From: Colocasia esculenta
Lineage: Eukaryota; Streptophyta; Magnoliopsida; Alismatales; Araceae
Direction: 5' to 3'
Length of the DNA: 64,000 bases
Assembly: GCA_014218235.1 (NCBI GenBank)
Contig: CM024753.1
Location: forward strand, 186,348,348-186,412,347
Positions 1 through 11,771 of the stretch are shown piece by piece; within the stretch, counting starts at the first letter, position 1, and the number at the start of each line of letters is the position of its first letter. The notes below the pieces were generated by a model. The model was not told where the DNA came from. It made no database searches and worked only from the letters and a program-made list of their open reading frames with translations. A program made the position numbers and the translations under genes.

Positions 1-303
1 ATTCTCAACTGATGGTACCTAGACCTCAAATCAATTTTAGAAAATATTTTTACCGATTGCAACTGATCAAATAGATCATCTATCCTCGGCAATGGGTATT
101 TATTCTTAATGGTCACATCATTTAGCTTTCGATAATCAATACACATACGAAAACTTCCATCTTCTTTTCACAAACAACACCGATGCTCCCACGGGGAATG
201 ACTCGGTCTAATGAACCTTTTGCAACAACTCTTCTAATTGCTTTTTCAATTCTTTAAGTTCTGCTGGTGCCATCCGATATGGAGCTTTAGAAATCGGCAT
301 GGT
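1..303 (-). pseudogene. E1 reverse transcriptase, N-terminal fragment
   Basis: Minus-strand translation, with frame changes, shows the start of a gypsy RT: the segment preceding the first domain (LKELKKQL-like), the FVKK..GS block around 150-190, the KNKYPLPRIDDLF block around 70-120 and FSKIDLRS near 40-60. The frame is disrupted near 150-190, where the block expected to read LFVKKEDGS is shifted. The catalytic FIDD block lies outside the window. Assignment to gypsy RT is secure; the copy is defective. Confidence 0.8.
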
Positions 304-1016
304 ACCTAGCAGCAACTCAATAGTAAGTCTACCTCTCTATGTGGAGCTAAACCAGGCAAATCTTCAGGAAAAACATCAGCAAATTCCCTAACCATGGGAA
401 CTGCTTCCACTGACTGACTAGCTTCTATCAGACTCACCGAGGCTAAATAAGCCACACATCCAGCATTTATCAACTTTCTAGCTCTAATTACAGAAATTAG
501 AAACTTAGAGGTATAAAAAGGCATACCTTGATATTCAAATATTGCACCATTAGGATGACAAAACCTGATCCTTTTCTTTCTGCAATCTAGCATTGCTCCA
601 TAAGTCTCAAGCCAATCCATACCCAGAATAATATCATAATCTGTCAACTGCAGGGCATATAACCGACCCGACATCTAGTTCCCTTCAATCATAACAGGAG
701 CATCATCTATATAACTCGAAGTGAGCAAGAACTCATCTGAGGGAACTTCCACTACTAACTCACAAGACTTTTCCTCTAAAGGATGAGTCATGCAATCCAG
801 AAATTATTCAGAAATGAAAGAATGAGAGGCACCCGAATCAAATAAAACTCTTGCTGAATAGTCATAAAGGGGTATAATACCTTCAATCATATTTGATGCC
901 TCCGCCTGGGCTCGGGTGATAGCCATAACTCGGCCTCTTCCTCGCTGCTGCGGTGCTCCTCTGCCACGACCTGCCTGTGGCTGCTGAAACTGCTGAGGCT
1001 GCTGCTGCTGCTGCAC
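304..1016 (-). pseudogene. E1 aspartic protease region
   Basis: The retroviral-type aspartic protease of E1. The catalytic DSGASHSFI motif is read near 990-1016 on the minus strand and is intact. After an interruption near 800 the ORF at 674-306 carries the conserved flap-side block DYDIILGMDWLE followed by the linker to RT (REFADVFPEDLPGLAPHREVD). The gap between the two reading frames means the protein could not be made in one piece. A Gln-rich low-complexity stretch (about 940-1016) lies just upstream of the active site, as in E2. Confidence 0.8.
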
Positions 1017-1990
1017 ACCTCTTCCATACCCATACTCTCTTGGATAGGGGCAATACGAATCAAATGCCCGGCTGATTGCAATTATAACATCTATACCCTG
1101 GTGGAATAATGGGCTTTCTGGCAGTACTCTGCTGCGACTCCTCTACCTCTGACCTACCACGATCTTGCTGAAATTGCTGACGACCTCCCCATCCTCTTCC
1201 TTTACCTTTAAATGCTTGCTTCAATTTCTGGCCCCATTTTCCAAAGCCTGATGAAGAAGGTCCTGCTGGTGCTTTACCCTTACTTGTACCCACTGACTGC
1301 TGCAGTAGCCAAAAACTACCTGACCTGACTCGCCCACCTGACGAGTCTGAATAGACCTTTCCAACGTAGCTGCCCTCTGAGCTGCTTCTTCTACTGTCTT
1401 ACACATGAGAGGTACTATTGCATCCTGCAACTCCACTCTCAAACCTCTAATGAAATACTCAACCATCATATTATTATCTGATACTACATAAGGCGCATAT
1501 CGGCTAAGTGCCATAAACCTCATCTGGTACTCTAAAACTGAAGAGTTACCTTGCTGGAGTGTCCGAAACTGCTCTCTCTTTACTTGCTGTACTTGAATCG
1601 AAAGAATGTATCGTTAAATACATCAAGAAATTACGACCAAGTGATAGCCTCTTCTGTCCTACCTGCGAAGGTGGTCTGCATCTTCAATCGCCACCATTCT
1701 AATGCAAAACCCCTTAATTGATAGGCAGCTAGCACAACTTTATCTGTTGCCGGACACCTCATGGCCGCAAAGACTCTTTCAGTCTCATGGACCCATTGTT
1801 CTGCTATATCTAGATTCGGCCCTCCTGAGTAAGTAGGCAGCTGCAATCTCAGAAACTTCTCAACTTGCATCACTGGTTCCTCTGCTAATAACACTAGTGG
1901 TGGTGGTGGCACAGGTGTTGCAAAAGGCACCTCCACTCCTGGCGGGACTGGAGCAATAGGTACAGTCTCTCCATCCCCAGGTGGCACTGT
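1017..1990 (-). pseudogene. E1 gag
   Basis: Decayed gag polyprotein. The N-terminal Pro-rich segment and the capsid-type block (AEQWVHETERVFAAMRC, then YQLRGFALEWW) are read from 1987 to 1631 on the minus strand. A second capsid block (YAPYVVSDNNMMVEYFIRGLR) is read at 1523-1221 after a frame change. The nucleocapsid region at 1293-1060 is Lys/Arg/Gly rich and ends with a CYNCNQPG zinc-knuckle start. At least two frame breaks separate these parts. Confidence 0.8.
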
Positions 1991-2265
1991 AACCTGTGGT
2001 ACCGGCGCCTACTGATCCATTCTCCTTTGGATATCAGTGAGGCTCTCCTAGATCCTCTCTATCATATGCTGAGTGCTTTCCTCTGGATCATCTCCTCCAC
2101 CAACCCAATCTCTTCTATCAGCCATTTCAAATTTCTACATAAACAAAAACACCAAACAAAATCAAAACAACAAATTATCAGAAACCAGGGGCCCCTACCA
2201 ACAGTGTACAAAGACTGAAATAAGGCTATGTATCTTTCTAGTTCCCTTATATTAACACGAACCTT

Positions 2266-2277
2266 GCTCTGATACCA
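2266..2277 (-). other. E1 primer binding site (initiator Met tRNA)
   Basis: Minus-strand TGGTATCAGAGC, the canonical plant initiator-Met-tRNA complement. It lies two bases inside the LTR end at 2280 and fixes the orientation of E1. Confidence 0.93.
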
Positions 2278-2279
2278 AC

Positions 2280-4523
2280 TGTGGCGGAACACCTCGACCA
2301 AGCCCGTTAAACCGATAACGTACTTGATCCGAGTCCGCCTCCCGCGAATGGGTCAAAGCCTCGCAAGGGATACCAAACCACAGTCCGTGTAAACACAAAG
2401 GAACACACCATTTATATATATATATTTCACAAGTTTACATAGCCATATTTCCACAAAAACTGAAAGAAAGTACAAAAGCCTGGAGCATACCCCAAGGTAT
2501 AACTGAAGAAAGTAACCAACTAGCTACACTACACTACTGGGACTACACAGCTGGAGATACTGACCCTGCACCGCTACGACGCGGCTATGAACTGGACGAC
2601 GGTCGAGAAACGTCCTCCTCGCTCTCACCTGTAGGGTAGGGGTGAGCTTCGCTAGTCACTGGCTCAGTAGGGAACTCCATCAAAACCGAGCAAACCAAAA
2701 ACACAGGTACAAAAGCAGTAAACAGTACCAACAATTTATAGAACAACTAAGCAGGATATGAAAGCTGTAAAAGTACTCACCGTCTGCCGACTACGAACAA
2801 CAATTGTAATAAATAAACGGCAAACCAATACGGTGTACGAGCTAAAGTAGAGACAGCTAAACACGAGCCACGTGAACTGGTTCGCGACACTAGAGACTGA
2901 CTCGGACAAGCTAACACAGGTCTACCTCTCAGTCTCGTAGCCACGGACGAAAGGTCCAGCTGTCGCTCCACGTGAAAAAGTCAAGCAACTGTGGAGACCA
3001 TCTAAACACCACCACCTGCGGACCACACGGTCGCAGGCCCATGCCTAGCACCTCTAGAGACCCTGGCCTGGGCTCGCTAGAGTGTGGCACTGGAAAAGGA
3101 CTAGTTGGAGACCAGTGTCGACTACTAGTGTCCGTACCCCCAACTATGAGCACGCTACAAGTGACTAAAGACAACACAAGTGTCACTGTCCCACTGTCGT
3201 CTTTCCCTCAGCCGGACGTACAACTCAAACACAGGAGTGAGGGTGTCCAGGTCAGATGACACAGACCTCGACGGTACAACACAAGCACCGGGACAAAGCC
3301 TCGAGCTAACAGCCTGGCTCACAAAGAACCTGGGGCACCCAACTGGAGAGGTAACCACGGTAGGCATCGTACTACTTGCCACATACATAAAACCACGTGC
3401 ACGTCACACACAAACCACGTGAAGACTCACATAAACTGCGTGCACTAGTAGTCCACTACACGTGAACACCACACGAACACGTAAGAAATAGCCAACTGCG
3501 TACCCAGTACGCTAGTCTCAGAAACCACGAGCACTAGGTGCACCACAATTATCATTGCACCATTCGATATTAACAGTTATTCAATATAACAATATTTAAA
3601 CAAAATCATGCTGGCGGCAACATCGACTGCCGTCGATGGTATATAAACGGCAAGGTATATAGACGTTAATCTCCCAGCTGAAGAACCTAGCGTCAATCGA
3701 TGTTGACGCCAAGATCTTCGGCCATCAACTTCACAGAAACCCTGGGCTGATACCTCAGGTATTCCCAGCCCTAAATTTAACAGAAAAACATGAGGAATCA
3801 CTTCCTCTAACATGCATGAATCCTAATTAACTCAAAACAACATGTTTCCATTATTAAACTGATCAAACCACCCATCACATCCGCATGAAGTACCATTACC
3901 CAAAAACACAATTATCTTACAAATTCATGCGTTCCAGATGCATTATCACAACCTATAGGGACTAAAGGGATCGTCCCCTACCTCAATACTTACTTAAACC
4001 TCCTAAATTCTCCTGCTTCGCACCAAACCCTCCGCGAGCTCCTACGATGATTACACCTCGCTCCGGCGTTTCCTTGGCCGATTCGTCAACGTCTTGCGTT
4101 CCACGATCCTCCAACTAACCTTTTACAACTGTTTGAAGTAGTGGGGAAGCAAGGGGCATGAAAATAGGGCAAGGGAGAGGGAGAATGAGCTGAGGAGACT
4201 GTCCTCAGGCAGACCTATATTCTGCAGGTCTCACAGGTTGGCGTCAACCCTAATGCCGCTTAGGGAAACCGCCACCATGAACGTCCACATAACCTGCCGT
4301 TAAGTTCATAGGGTTGGCGTCACCTTCGATGGACGCCAAGATTGTCAACGTCCACACCTGGCCGTCAACTCCCTATCAACTGCAGCAGGTTCTATCTTAT
4401 CTCAGGACCAAACCTGTACCACACCTGCACGCACCACACGTCCAAACCACATTGGCCTCACAATGGCCACCACAACCAATACACACATGATCCATAAAGA
4501 TCCGAAAAGCACGCGACGTTACA
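2280..4523 (-). repeat. E1 5' LTR
   Basis: The LTR runs on the minus strand from TGTAACGTCG (4523) to CCGCCACA (2280), so it has TG...CA ends. The half nearer the PBS (about 2290-3430) is clearly related to the E2 LTR: both share the GTTGGG(A/T)GCCCCAGGTT block, the GTACGTCCGGCTGAGG block and the CTTGCGAGGCTT...CGCGGGAGG end. The first kilobase (about 3540-4523) differs from E2 and instead carries many GGCGTCAAC/GACGTTAA/TGGACGCC-type motifs (3600-3740 and 4230-4380). Confidence 0.85.
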
Positions 4524-4779
4524 CCCTCACTCGTTTGTTTGTTGAGTAGCTCGTCCGGCAAAGGGAAAGACGACAGTGGGGCAGCAACTTGTGATGTGCG
4601 AGTGTTCTTTGTTTGGTCGCTTGTAGCGCGCTCGTGGTTGGGGGACGGACACCAGTAGATGTACTGGTCCCCAGCTAATCTCGTGTTTCCACTTACCTCA
4701 CTCTGTGAGCCCTAGAACCTATAGAGATGTGTCAGGCGTGCGTCTGCAATATGTGTAGCTGCACAGTGGTGTTGGTTGG
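4524..4779 (+). repeat. L0: left piece of an older E2-like LTR
   Basis: This 256-bp stretch aligns by eye with the middle of the E2 LTR (compare the GAAAGACGACAGT block here at about 4562 with 12997) and stops at the E2 insertion point. The sequence resumes at 13919 with TTGGTCTCCACAGTTC, the same LTR position found in E2 at about 13198. It is therefore an older LTR interrupted by E2 on the right and by E1 on the left. Confidence 0.75.
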
Positions 4780-6918
4780 TGAAGTGTATCAAATGTTCGG
4801 ATCGTGTCGTTGTGTTTGTGGAGGCCAGTGTGTGGCCGATGACAGGTGTAGTAGGTGTTCCCGCGCGTTGTGGGCTTTATGGGTCGGTAGTGTGGGCCTA
4901 AGGCACTCACTGGTTCACTGTCTGTGAATGCGACAATGAGGGGCGTCGCGTTCAGAACACGACAGTCCTAGGTGTCGCATTCATGGAACCGCTATGTGAG
5001 TCGACGTCTGCATGCACGCCGCGTGTCGCGCGCGGGGCAGAGCATGCTGACGTCAAGGATGGGAAGGCGACAGTCATCTACGTCGGGTTCAGGTCGCAAC
5101 GGTAGGCTACATCATGTTCTTAACCGAGCTGTGTTTTAAGTGAACTTCCGCCGGACAGAGCTTTTGCAAGCTCTGCGTGGCCAGGAGGGTTTTGTTGCGA
5201 GAGTTTCGGGCGATCCGAGCTGTGGTCGTCGTGTGGGCGTGTTCTCGCCGCAACGACGCTTCGTGAAGCGGGAGAAACACCGTGTGGGTCTCGTACCTCG
5301 CGTTCTTCACGGAGGTAGGGAGATTCCACTAGCTTTGATCCGTGGATTGTCTGTGTAATGCGTTATTGGCTTTCCAAACAATAGATAACATGCTAGGGCA
5401 CTCATTAAAGCATGTAAAATGGATAAAAACACTGGTTTGAAGGGTCTAAGGGGGAGATCCGAAGATGGGTCTTTGGATTAGGGTTCCTACCTGTAAAGGC
5501 GACAGACCCTTTGGTCATGACCAGGTTGCGACAAGCCGACCCGTCACATTAAGGTTTACTATGGCGACATATCGGGGCGTCGCGTTCTGATTGCGACATG
5601 TGACCATGTCTCGTTAACAGCCGAGGGCTTGTGTGTGTGTATAAATGTGAACATATTTAACTGATTATTGTGCGTTGTAATGCATGGCAATGGTAAGCGG
5701 TGCATGAGCACCTGTAGCGCTCGGGGAGCGTGTTGTGTGTGTGTGGTTTGCGTGGTGTTCACGCGATTGACGTGGTGTTTCACATGGTTTGTGCGACGTG
5801 CACGTGGTTTGTGTGTGCGTGGTGAGTAGCACGACGCCTACCAAGGATACCTTCTCAGTTGGGAGCCCCAAATTTTGTGTGAGCCAGACACATGTGTGTG
5901 CTCGGGGCTTGTCCCAGTAATGGGTACCGTCAAGGTCTTGTCATCTTCCTGGACACCCTCACTCTTGTGTAGAGTAGTACGTCCGGCTGAGGAAAAGACG
6001 ACAGTGGGACAGCGACTTGAGAGTTTGTGTTTGTCGCTTGTAGCACGCTCGTAGTTGGGGGTGACGGACACCAGTAGACTTACTGGGCCCCAGCTAGTCC
6101 TCTTTTCTAGTGCCTCACTTTAGGGAGCTCGGGCCAGAGTCCCTAAAGGTGCTAGGCATGGACCTGCGGGGTGTGTGACCTGCAAGTGTGGTGGTTTGGT
6201 TGGTCTCCACAGTTTTTTGGCTTTACTTGTGGTTGTGGAGTGGCAGCTGGACCTTTCGTCCGTGGCTACAAGACTGAGAGGTATTCCTGTGTGGTTTGTT
6301 CGGGTCAGTTACTGGTGTCGTGAGCTAGTCTACGTGACTCGAGTGTGGCATTTTCCTACTTTAGCACGTACGCCTGGTTGTGGTTTGTCGTTTATTTATT
6401 ATTGTTGTTTAAGCGGCAGGCGGTAAGTGATATTTACAGCTTTAATATCCTGCTAGATAATTCTATAAATTGCAAGCGTAGCTTCCTGCTTTACTACTTG
6501 TGTTGGTTTGCTCGGTTTCTAGGAGAGTTTCCCTACTAAGCCAGTGACTCGAGAGGCTCACCCCTACCCCTTCTAGGTGAAGGAGAGCAGGAGATTTCAC
6601 ACCCATCGTCTAGCTCTGAGCCGCACCGTAGTGGAGGGTCTGCACTACCAGCAGTGTAATTTTCTTTTCCGTTGTACGCCTCAAGGTATGCCCCAGGTTG
6701 TTGTTGTACTAGTATGGTTACAGTTGAGACATTGGCTATGTTTATTTCATGTAAATATTTGTGAGATTGGCAATCTTATATATATTTGAGTTGTTTGCTT
6801 TATATTTCTTCGGACTTGTGAATGGTATCCCTTGCGAGGCTTCGGCCCGATCGCGGGAGGTGGAGTCGTGTCAGGCTTGTTATTGGGTTAACAGGTCTGA
6901 ACGGCGAGGACCGTCACA
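4780..6918 (+). repeat. E2 5' LTR
   Basis: A 2139-bp LTR starting TGAAGTGTATC and ending CGTCACA. Compared with the 3' LTR it lacks about 9 bp near its start. A TATA-like TATAAAT lies at 5640-5646, matching 12642-12648 in the 3' LTR. The U3 side (4925-5130 and 5480-5620) holds many GCGACA/GTCGCG motifs. The 3' end carries the CGATCGCGGGAGG block also found in E1. Confidence 0.9.
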
Positions 6919-6932
6919 GTTGGTATCAGAGA
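6919..6932 (+). other. E2 primer binding site
   Basis: TGGTATCAGAG follows the LTR end CACA directly, complementary to the initiator Met tRNA 3' end. The last base of the usual 12-mer has changed. Confidence 0.9.
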
Positions 6933-7070
6933 AAGGTCTGTGTGGATATAAAGGAATCAGAAATTACATAGCCATTTTTTCTACTTTAGCCCACTGCTGG
7001 TAGTGACCCTGGTTTTGTATTGATTTATTGTATGTTTTGTTTCTGAAATGATGTTTGTGCAGGATTAGAA

Positions 7071-8250
7071 ATGGCAAATAGAAGGGATTGGGGAGGTGGT
7101 AGAGAGGAGCCCGGAGAGGATCCTACACAGCATATGATAGAAAGAATTTGGGAGAGTTTGACAGACATACGGATGAGGATGGATCAGCAGGCACCGGTAC
7201 AGCCAACGGCAGTAGTACCACCAATTGCAAAGGAGGCTGTGCCAGTAGCACCATCACCAGGAGTTGGGGTACCACCTTTTGTACCTATACTCCCAGTACC
7301 AGTATAGCCAGTCGGTGCAGAGGACCCTACAGTGTTAGTAGAGAGGTTTCTGAGGTTGCAGCCCCCTACATTTTTAGGAGGCCCCAACCCAGACACGGCA
7401 GAGCACTGGGTGCATGAGGTTGAGAGGGTATTTGTGACAATGCGGTGTTCGTCGACAGACAGGGTGATCCTAGCCACATATCAGCTACAAGGGTTTGCGC
7501 AAGAATGGTGAAGGCTAAAATTGCAGACGGTCTTTGCAGGTAGGGCAGAGAATACCATTATCTGGTAAGAATTTTTGATAGTTTTCAATTATACTTTCTT
7601 CCCGGGTCAGATTCAGCAAATGAAGAGGGAGTAGTTCAGAACATTACAGCAGGGGAATTTATCAGTGCTAGAATATCAGATGAGATTCATGGCATTGAGT
7701 AGGTATGCTCCATATGTGGTGATTGATAATACCATGATGGTGGAGTATTTTATTAGAGGTCTGTGGGCAGAATTGTAGGATGCGGTGATTCCCCTTATGT
7801 GTAGAACACTGGAGGAGGCAGCACAGCGAGCAGTGATACTGGAGAAGACTGTTCGGGCCAGGCAAGAGCAGTCAAGTGGTTCGGGTAGCTTTCGGCTACC
7901 GCAGCAGTCCGTAAGAATCAGCAAGGGAAAGGCACCTTTCGGAGCTTCTTCGTCATCAGGCTTAGCAAGGTGGGGCAAGCAGAAAAAGAAGTTCTTCCGA
8001 GGAGGAGGAAGTTGAGGTGGAGGCAGACAACAGGGTTTCCAGCAGGGTTGTGGTTACAGGCCACCAACACCGGCACCAGAGGAGTCACAGCAGAGCACGA
8101 CAGGCAGCCCACGACATATCCGACTTTTAGGTGTTACAATTGTGGGCAGCCAGGGCATTTAGCAAGAAACTGTCCACTTCCATGAGAATATAGCTATGGC
8201 AGAGGGACTCAGCAACAGCAGCAGCCAGCAGAGTGAGGCAGAGGTGCACC
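7071..8250 (+). pseudogene. E2 gag
   Basis: The gag start is the ATG at 7071 (MANRRDW...), followed by an MIERIWESL-type helix and a Pro/Val-rich linker, with a stop near 7305. The capsid part continues in shifted frames: AEHWVHEVERVF near 7400-7440, a Trp-to-stop change near 7511, and a conserved YAPYVV...YFIRGL region near 7700-7760. The segment 7785-8015 is basic and precedes a complete CCHC zinc knuckle (C-X2-C-X4-H-X4-C) at 8132-8173. At least three stops and several frame changes break the gene. Confidence 0.85.
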
Positions 8251-8275
8251 GTACCAGAGAGGAGGTCGGAGCCGT

Positions 8276-9003
8276 GTGATGGCTGTTACTCGAGCTCAGG
8301 CGGAGGCATCCAATCTCATTGAAGATATATTACCACTCTTTGACTTTTCTGCTAGAGTGTTAATTGATCCGGGTGCTTCCCATTCATTTATTTTCGAAGA
8401 TTTTCTGGATAGCATGGTACATCCCCTAGAAGAGAGGCAATGTGACTTCGTTGTAGAAATTCCTTCAGGAGGTTACTTGCTCACTTCATGTTTTCTGGAG
8501 GAGGTCTCGATAATGATTCATGGAAACCAGATGCCAGCATGGTTATATGCTTTGACATTGAATGACTATGATGTGATATTAGGAATGGATTGGTTAGAAG
8601 CCTATGGGGCACTAGTGGACTGTAGAAAGAAAAGGGTTAGGTTTTGCAGGCCCGGAGGAGCAGTGTTTGAGTTCCAAGGTATGCCTTTTTACACACCTAA
8701 GTTTATTATTTCCGCACATAGAGCTAGAAGGTTGATTAATGCTGGGTGTGTAGCGTACCTAGCTTCAATTAGTTTAGTTGAGTCTGGTAAGTCTGTAGAT
8801 TCAGTGCCAGTGGTTAGGGAGTTTGCAGATGTATTCCCAGAAGATTTGCCAAGGCTAGCTCCGCACAGAGAAGTAGATTTTATAGTTGAGTTGCAGCCAG
8901 GCAGTATGCTGATTTCTAAGGCACCCTATAGAATGGCGCCAGCAGAGTTGAAGGAATTGAAAAGGCAATTGCAGGAGCTATTAGAGAAGGGTTTTATAGG
9001 CCC
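8276..9003 (+). pseudogene. E2 aspartic protease with altered active site
   Basis: The open frame 8276-9073 encodes the retropepsin domain and the linker to RT. The active-site motif expected as D-S-G-A reads D-P-G-A-S-H-S-F (about 8368-8391); the Ser after the catalytic Asp is replaced by Pro, which should impair catalysis. The second conserved block NDYDVILGMDWLEAYGA is intact (about 8560-8610). The DVFPEDLP...PHREVDF linker follows. A one-base deletion near 9000 shifts the frame into RT, where the expected GFIRPSHSPWG region is split between two frames. Confidence 0.9.
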
Positions 9004-10057
9004 AGTCATTCACCATGGGGAGTGCCAGTATTATTTGTTAAAAAGAAAGATGGTAGTTTATGGATGTGTATAAATTATCAGCAGTTAAATAAGGTCACCA
9101 TCAAGAATAAATATCCACTCCCCAGAATAGATGATTTGTTTAATCAGCTTCAATCGGCCAAGGTATTTTCCAAGATAGATCTGAGTTCAGGATATCATCA
9201 GTTGCGGATCAGAGAAGAAGATATTGATAAGACAGCTTTCAGGACTAGATATGGGCATTATGAGTTCGTGGTGATACCATTTGGATTGACAAATGCACCA
9301 GCAGCTTTTATGAATCTGATGAATAGAATATTCCACCCGTATCTGGATCAGTTTATAGTGGTCTTCATTGATGATATCTTGGTTTACTCAGCGTCAGAGG
9401 AAGAGCATGCAGCGCATTTACGGACCACTTTGCAAACATTAAGAGATCATCAATTATATGCCAAATTCAGCAAGTGTGAATTCTGGCTGAAAGAAATTCA
9501 GTTTTTGGGTCATGTAATATCAGGTGAAGGTGTTGCAGTAGACCCGGCTAAGGTTGAAGTAGTAATGGAATGGGAGGAGCCAAAGACAGTGCCTGAGATC
9601 AAGAGTTTCCTGGGTCTTGCAGGTTATTATAGAAGATTTATTCAGGATTTCTTCAAGATAGCAGCCCCAATGACAAGGTTAACAAGAAAAAGAGTTCCTT
9701 TTGTGTGGTCTTCAGATTGCAGGCGTAGTTTTGCAGAATTAAAGAAGAGGTTGACTTCAACTCCAATATTGGAGATTCCGTCGGGCAGTGGCGGATTTGT
9801 TTTGTATACAGATGCATCCATGAGGGGTTTGGGTGAAGCCTTGATGCAGCATGGGAAGGTGGTAGCTTATGCCTCCCAGAAATTAAAGAAACATGAAGAA
9901 AATTATCCAACCCATGATTTAGAGTTGGCGGCGGTGGTTTTTACATTAAAGATTTGGCGGCACTACTTATATGGAGAAATGTTTGAAATTTTTACTAATA
10001 ATAAGAGCTTAAAATATCTTCTCTCAGAAGGATCTGAATTTAAGGTAGCGCAGGTGG
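9003..10057 (+). pseudogene. E2 reverse transcriptase and RNase H
   Basis: This is the longest clean reading frame of E2. RT shows VLFVKKKDGS, the PLPRIDDLF block, FSKIDLSSGYHQLR (first catalytic Asp), PFGLTNAPAAF and the catalytic FIDDILVYS (about 9367-9393), followed by the connection region FLGLAGYYRRF. RNase H has its first Asp (YTDAS, about 9807) and Glu (DLELAAV, about 9919), but the third catalytic position, normally T-D-x-K-S, reads T-N-N-K-S near 9995, so the Asp is lost. A frameshift between about 10030 and 10058 separates RNase H from integrase. Confidence 0.92.
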
Positions 10058-11672
10058 ATGGAATATCTGAAAGATTATGATTTTAGTTTGGCATACCATT
10101 CAGGCAGAGCTAATGTAGTAGCAGATGCATTGAGTAGAAAAGCGGTTATGAATCAACTTATGATCAGAGAATGGAAATTATATGAAGATGTAACAGAAAA
10201 TTCATTATATGTGCCAAGTAGTCAGCGGAGAGCAATTTTAGTAAGTAGTGCAGTGGAGCCTTCCCTATACCGGCAGATAGTGGAAGCTCAAAGAACAGAT
10301 GATAGTTTGGCTGACATTGTGAGGATGGAGGAGGTGACTCTTGGGGATGACAGTGTAGTCAGACTCAGGGGTCGATTATATGTGCCAGCAGATGCAGAGA
10401 TTAGATAGAAGGTTCTAGAAGAGGCTCACAGATCAAGGTACACCATTCATCCAGGCAGTACAAAAATGTATCAAGACATGAAGAAACACTTTTGGTGGTC
10501 GAATATGAAAAGAGAAATTGCAGAATTCATAGCAAGATGTGCAGTATGTCAGCAAATAAAAGCAGAGCATCAGAAGTTAGGAGGACTATTGTAGCCGTTG
10601 CGCATTCCACAGTGGAAATGGGATGACATTGCTATAGATTTTGTAGTAGGTTTGCCCAAGTCTACAGGTGGTCACAATGGAATTTGGGTCTTTGCGGACA
10701 GATTGACCAAAGTCTGTAGATTATTGCCAGTTAGCATGTCTTGGTCCGTGGATAGATTAGCCAAATTATATGTAGAAAGAATTGTACCTTTGCATGAGAT
10801 TCCACTCACTATTGTCTTAGATTGAGATCCCAGATTTACATCAAGATTTTGGAGGAGTTTGCAGAGAGTAGTCGGCACAGAGTTAAGGTATAATTCATCA
10901 TATCATCCTCAGACAGATGGGCAAGCAGAGAGAACAATCCAGACAATTGAAGACATGTTAAGAGCCTGTTGTCTAGTGTGGGGAGGTATTTGGGAGTGCC
11001 ACTTGGGCATGGTCGAGTTTGCATATAATAATAGTTATCAAGCAAGTATTGGGATGGTACCATATGAAGCATTATATGGCAGACCATGCAGAACACCATT
11101 AAATTGGCATGAAGTTGGAGCGAGACAGGTTATGGGTCCAGAGTTAATCCAGCAATGTGCAGAAATAGTGAAGTTTATTCAAGAAAAACTTCGAACATCG
11201 CAAAGTCGTCAAAAGAGTTATGTAGATACCAGACACAGACCTTTGCAGTTTGAAGTTGGTGATTATGTATTTCTAAAAGTGTCTCCTACTAAAGGTGTAT
11301 AGGTTCAGCAAGCGAGGCAAATTAAGTCCAAGGTATGTTGGGCCATTTCAAGTAAAAGAAAGATTAGGTGAAACAACATATAGATTGGATTTGCCAGCAG
11401 ATTTTACAGATGCTCATGATGTGTTCCATGTCTCAATGCTCAGAAAGTATATCAAAGATCCGACTCAAGTGGTCAGTTATCAAAGGGATGATTTACAGCC
11501 AGATATGACAATGCCGGAATATCCAATACAAATTACAGGCCGCAGAACCCAAAAGCTTAGAAATAAAGATATTGAATTAGTGAAAGTCAGATGGGAGAAT
11601 CGACAGGGTGAAGAGGATAAGTGGGAGTTAGCAGATGAAATGATGAAGGCGTATCCATATTTGTTTGAGTAA
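10058..11672 (+). pseudogene. E2 integrase with chromodomain-like C-terminus
   Basis: One frame runs from 10058 to 11302 with stops at 10406, near 10592 and at 10823, then shifts to 11295-11672. The HHCC zinc-binding region is at about 10420-10560 (H...H...CAVCQ). The core has the first catalytic Asp in WDDIAIDFVVGLP (about 10620), the second in the block near 10820 where the following Arg codon has become TGA, and the Glu in DGQAERTIQT (about 10915-10945). The C-terminal part has the FHVSMLRKY block and a chromodomain-like end (VKVRWENR...WELADEM..YPYLF), typical of Tekay/Del-type chromoviruses, where it is thought to guide insertion into heterochromatin. Confidence 0.9.
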
Positions 11673-11747
11673 GTGTTTAATTCTTTTAGGTGATAGTATC
11701 ATGCTAGTTAATTTAATTTTTTTTAGTGTTGTGTTTTTGTTTTAAAT

Positions 11748-11771
11748 TTCGAGGATGAAATTTCTTTTAGG
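11748..11771 (+). other. E2 polypurine tract region
   Basis: TTTCGAGGATGAAATTTC precedes the 3' LTR; it is the decayed form of the TTCGAGGACGAAATT...GGGG tract that precedes many plant gypsy 3' LTRs (compare E4 at 34894-34928, which is better preserved). Confidence 0.65.

Larger units (their letters stand above)
1..4523 (-). mobile_element. E1: Ty3/gypsy (Tekay-like) retrotransposon, 5' part, minus strand
   Basis: This is the 5' portion of an LTR retrotransposon read on the minus strand; the rest lies beyond the left edge of the window. In element order it has a 2244-bp LTR (4523 to 2280), a primer binding site (2277 to 2266), gag, an aspartic protease and the first part of reverse transcriptase. 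Its polyprotein resembles that of E2 closely in order and wording, so both are chromovirus-type gypsy elements. It appears to have inserted into an older LTR (L0) whose sequence resumes at 4524. Stops and frameshifts make it non-functional. The target-site duplication cannot be checked because the other end is outside the window. Confidence 0.88.
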
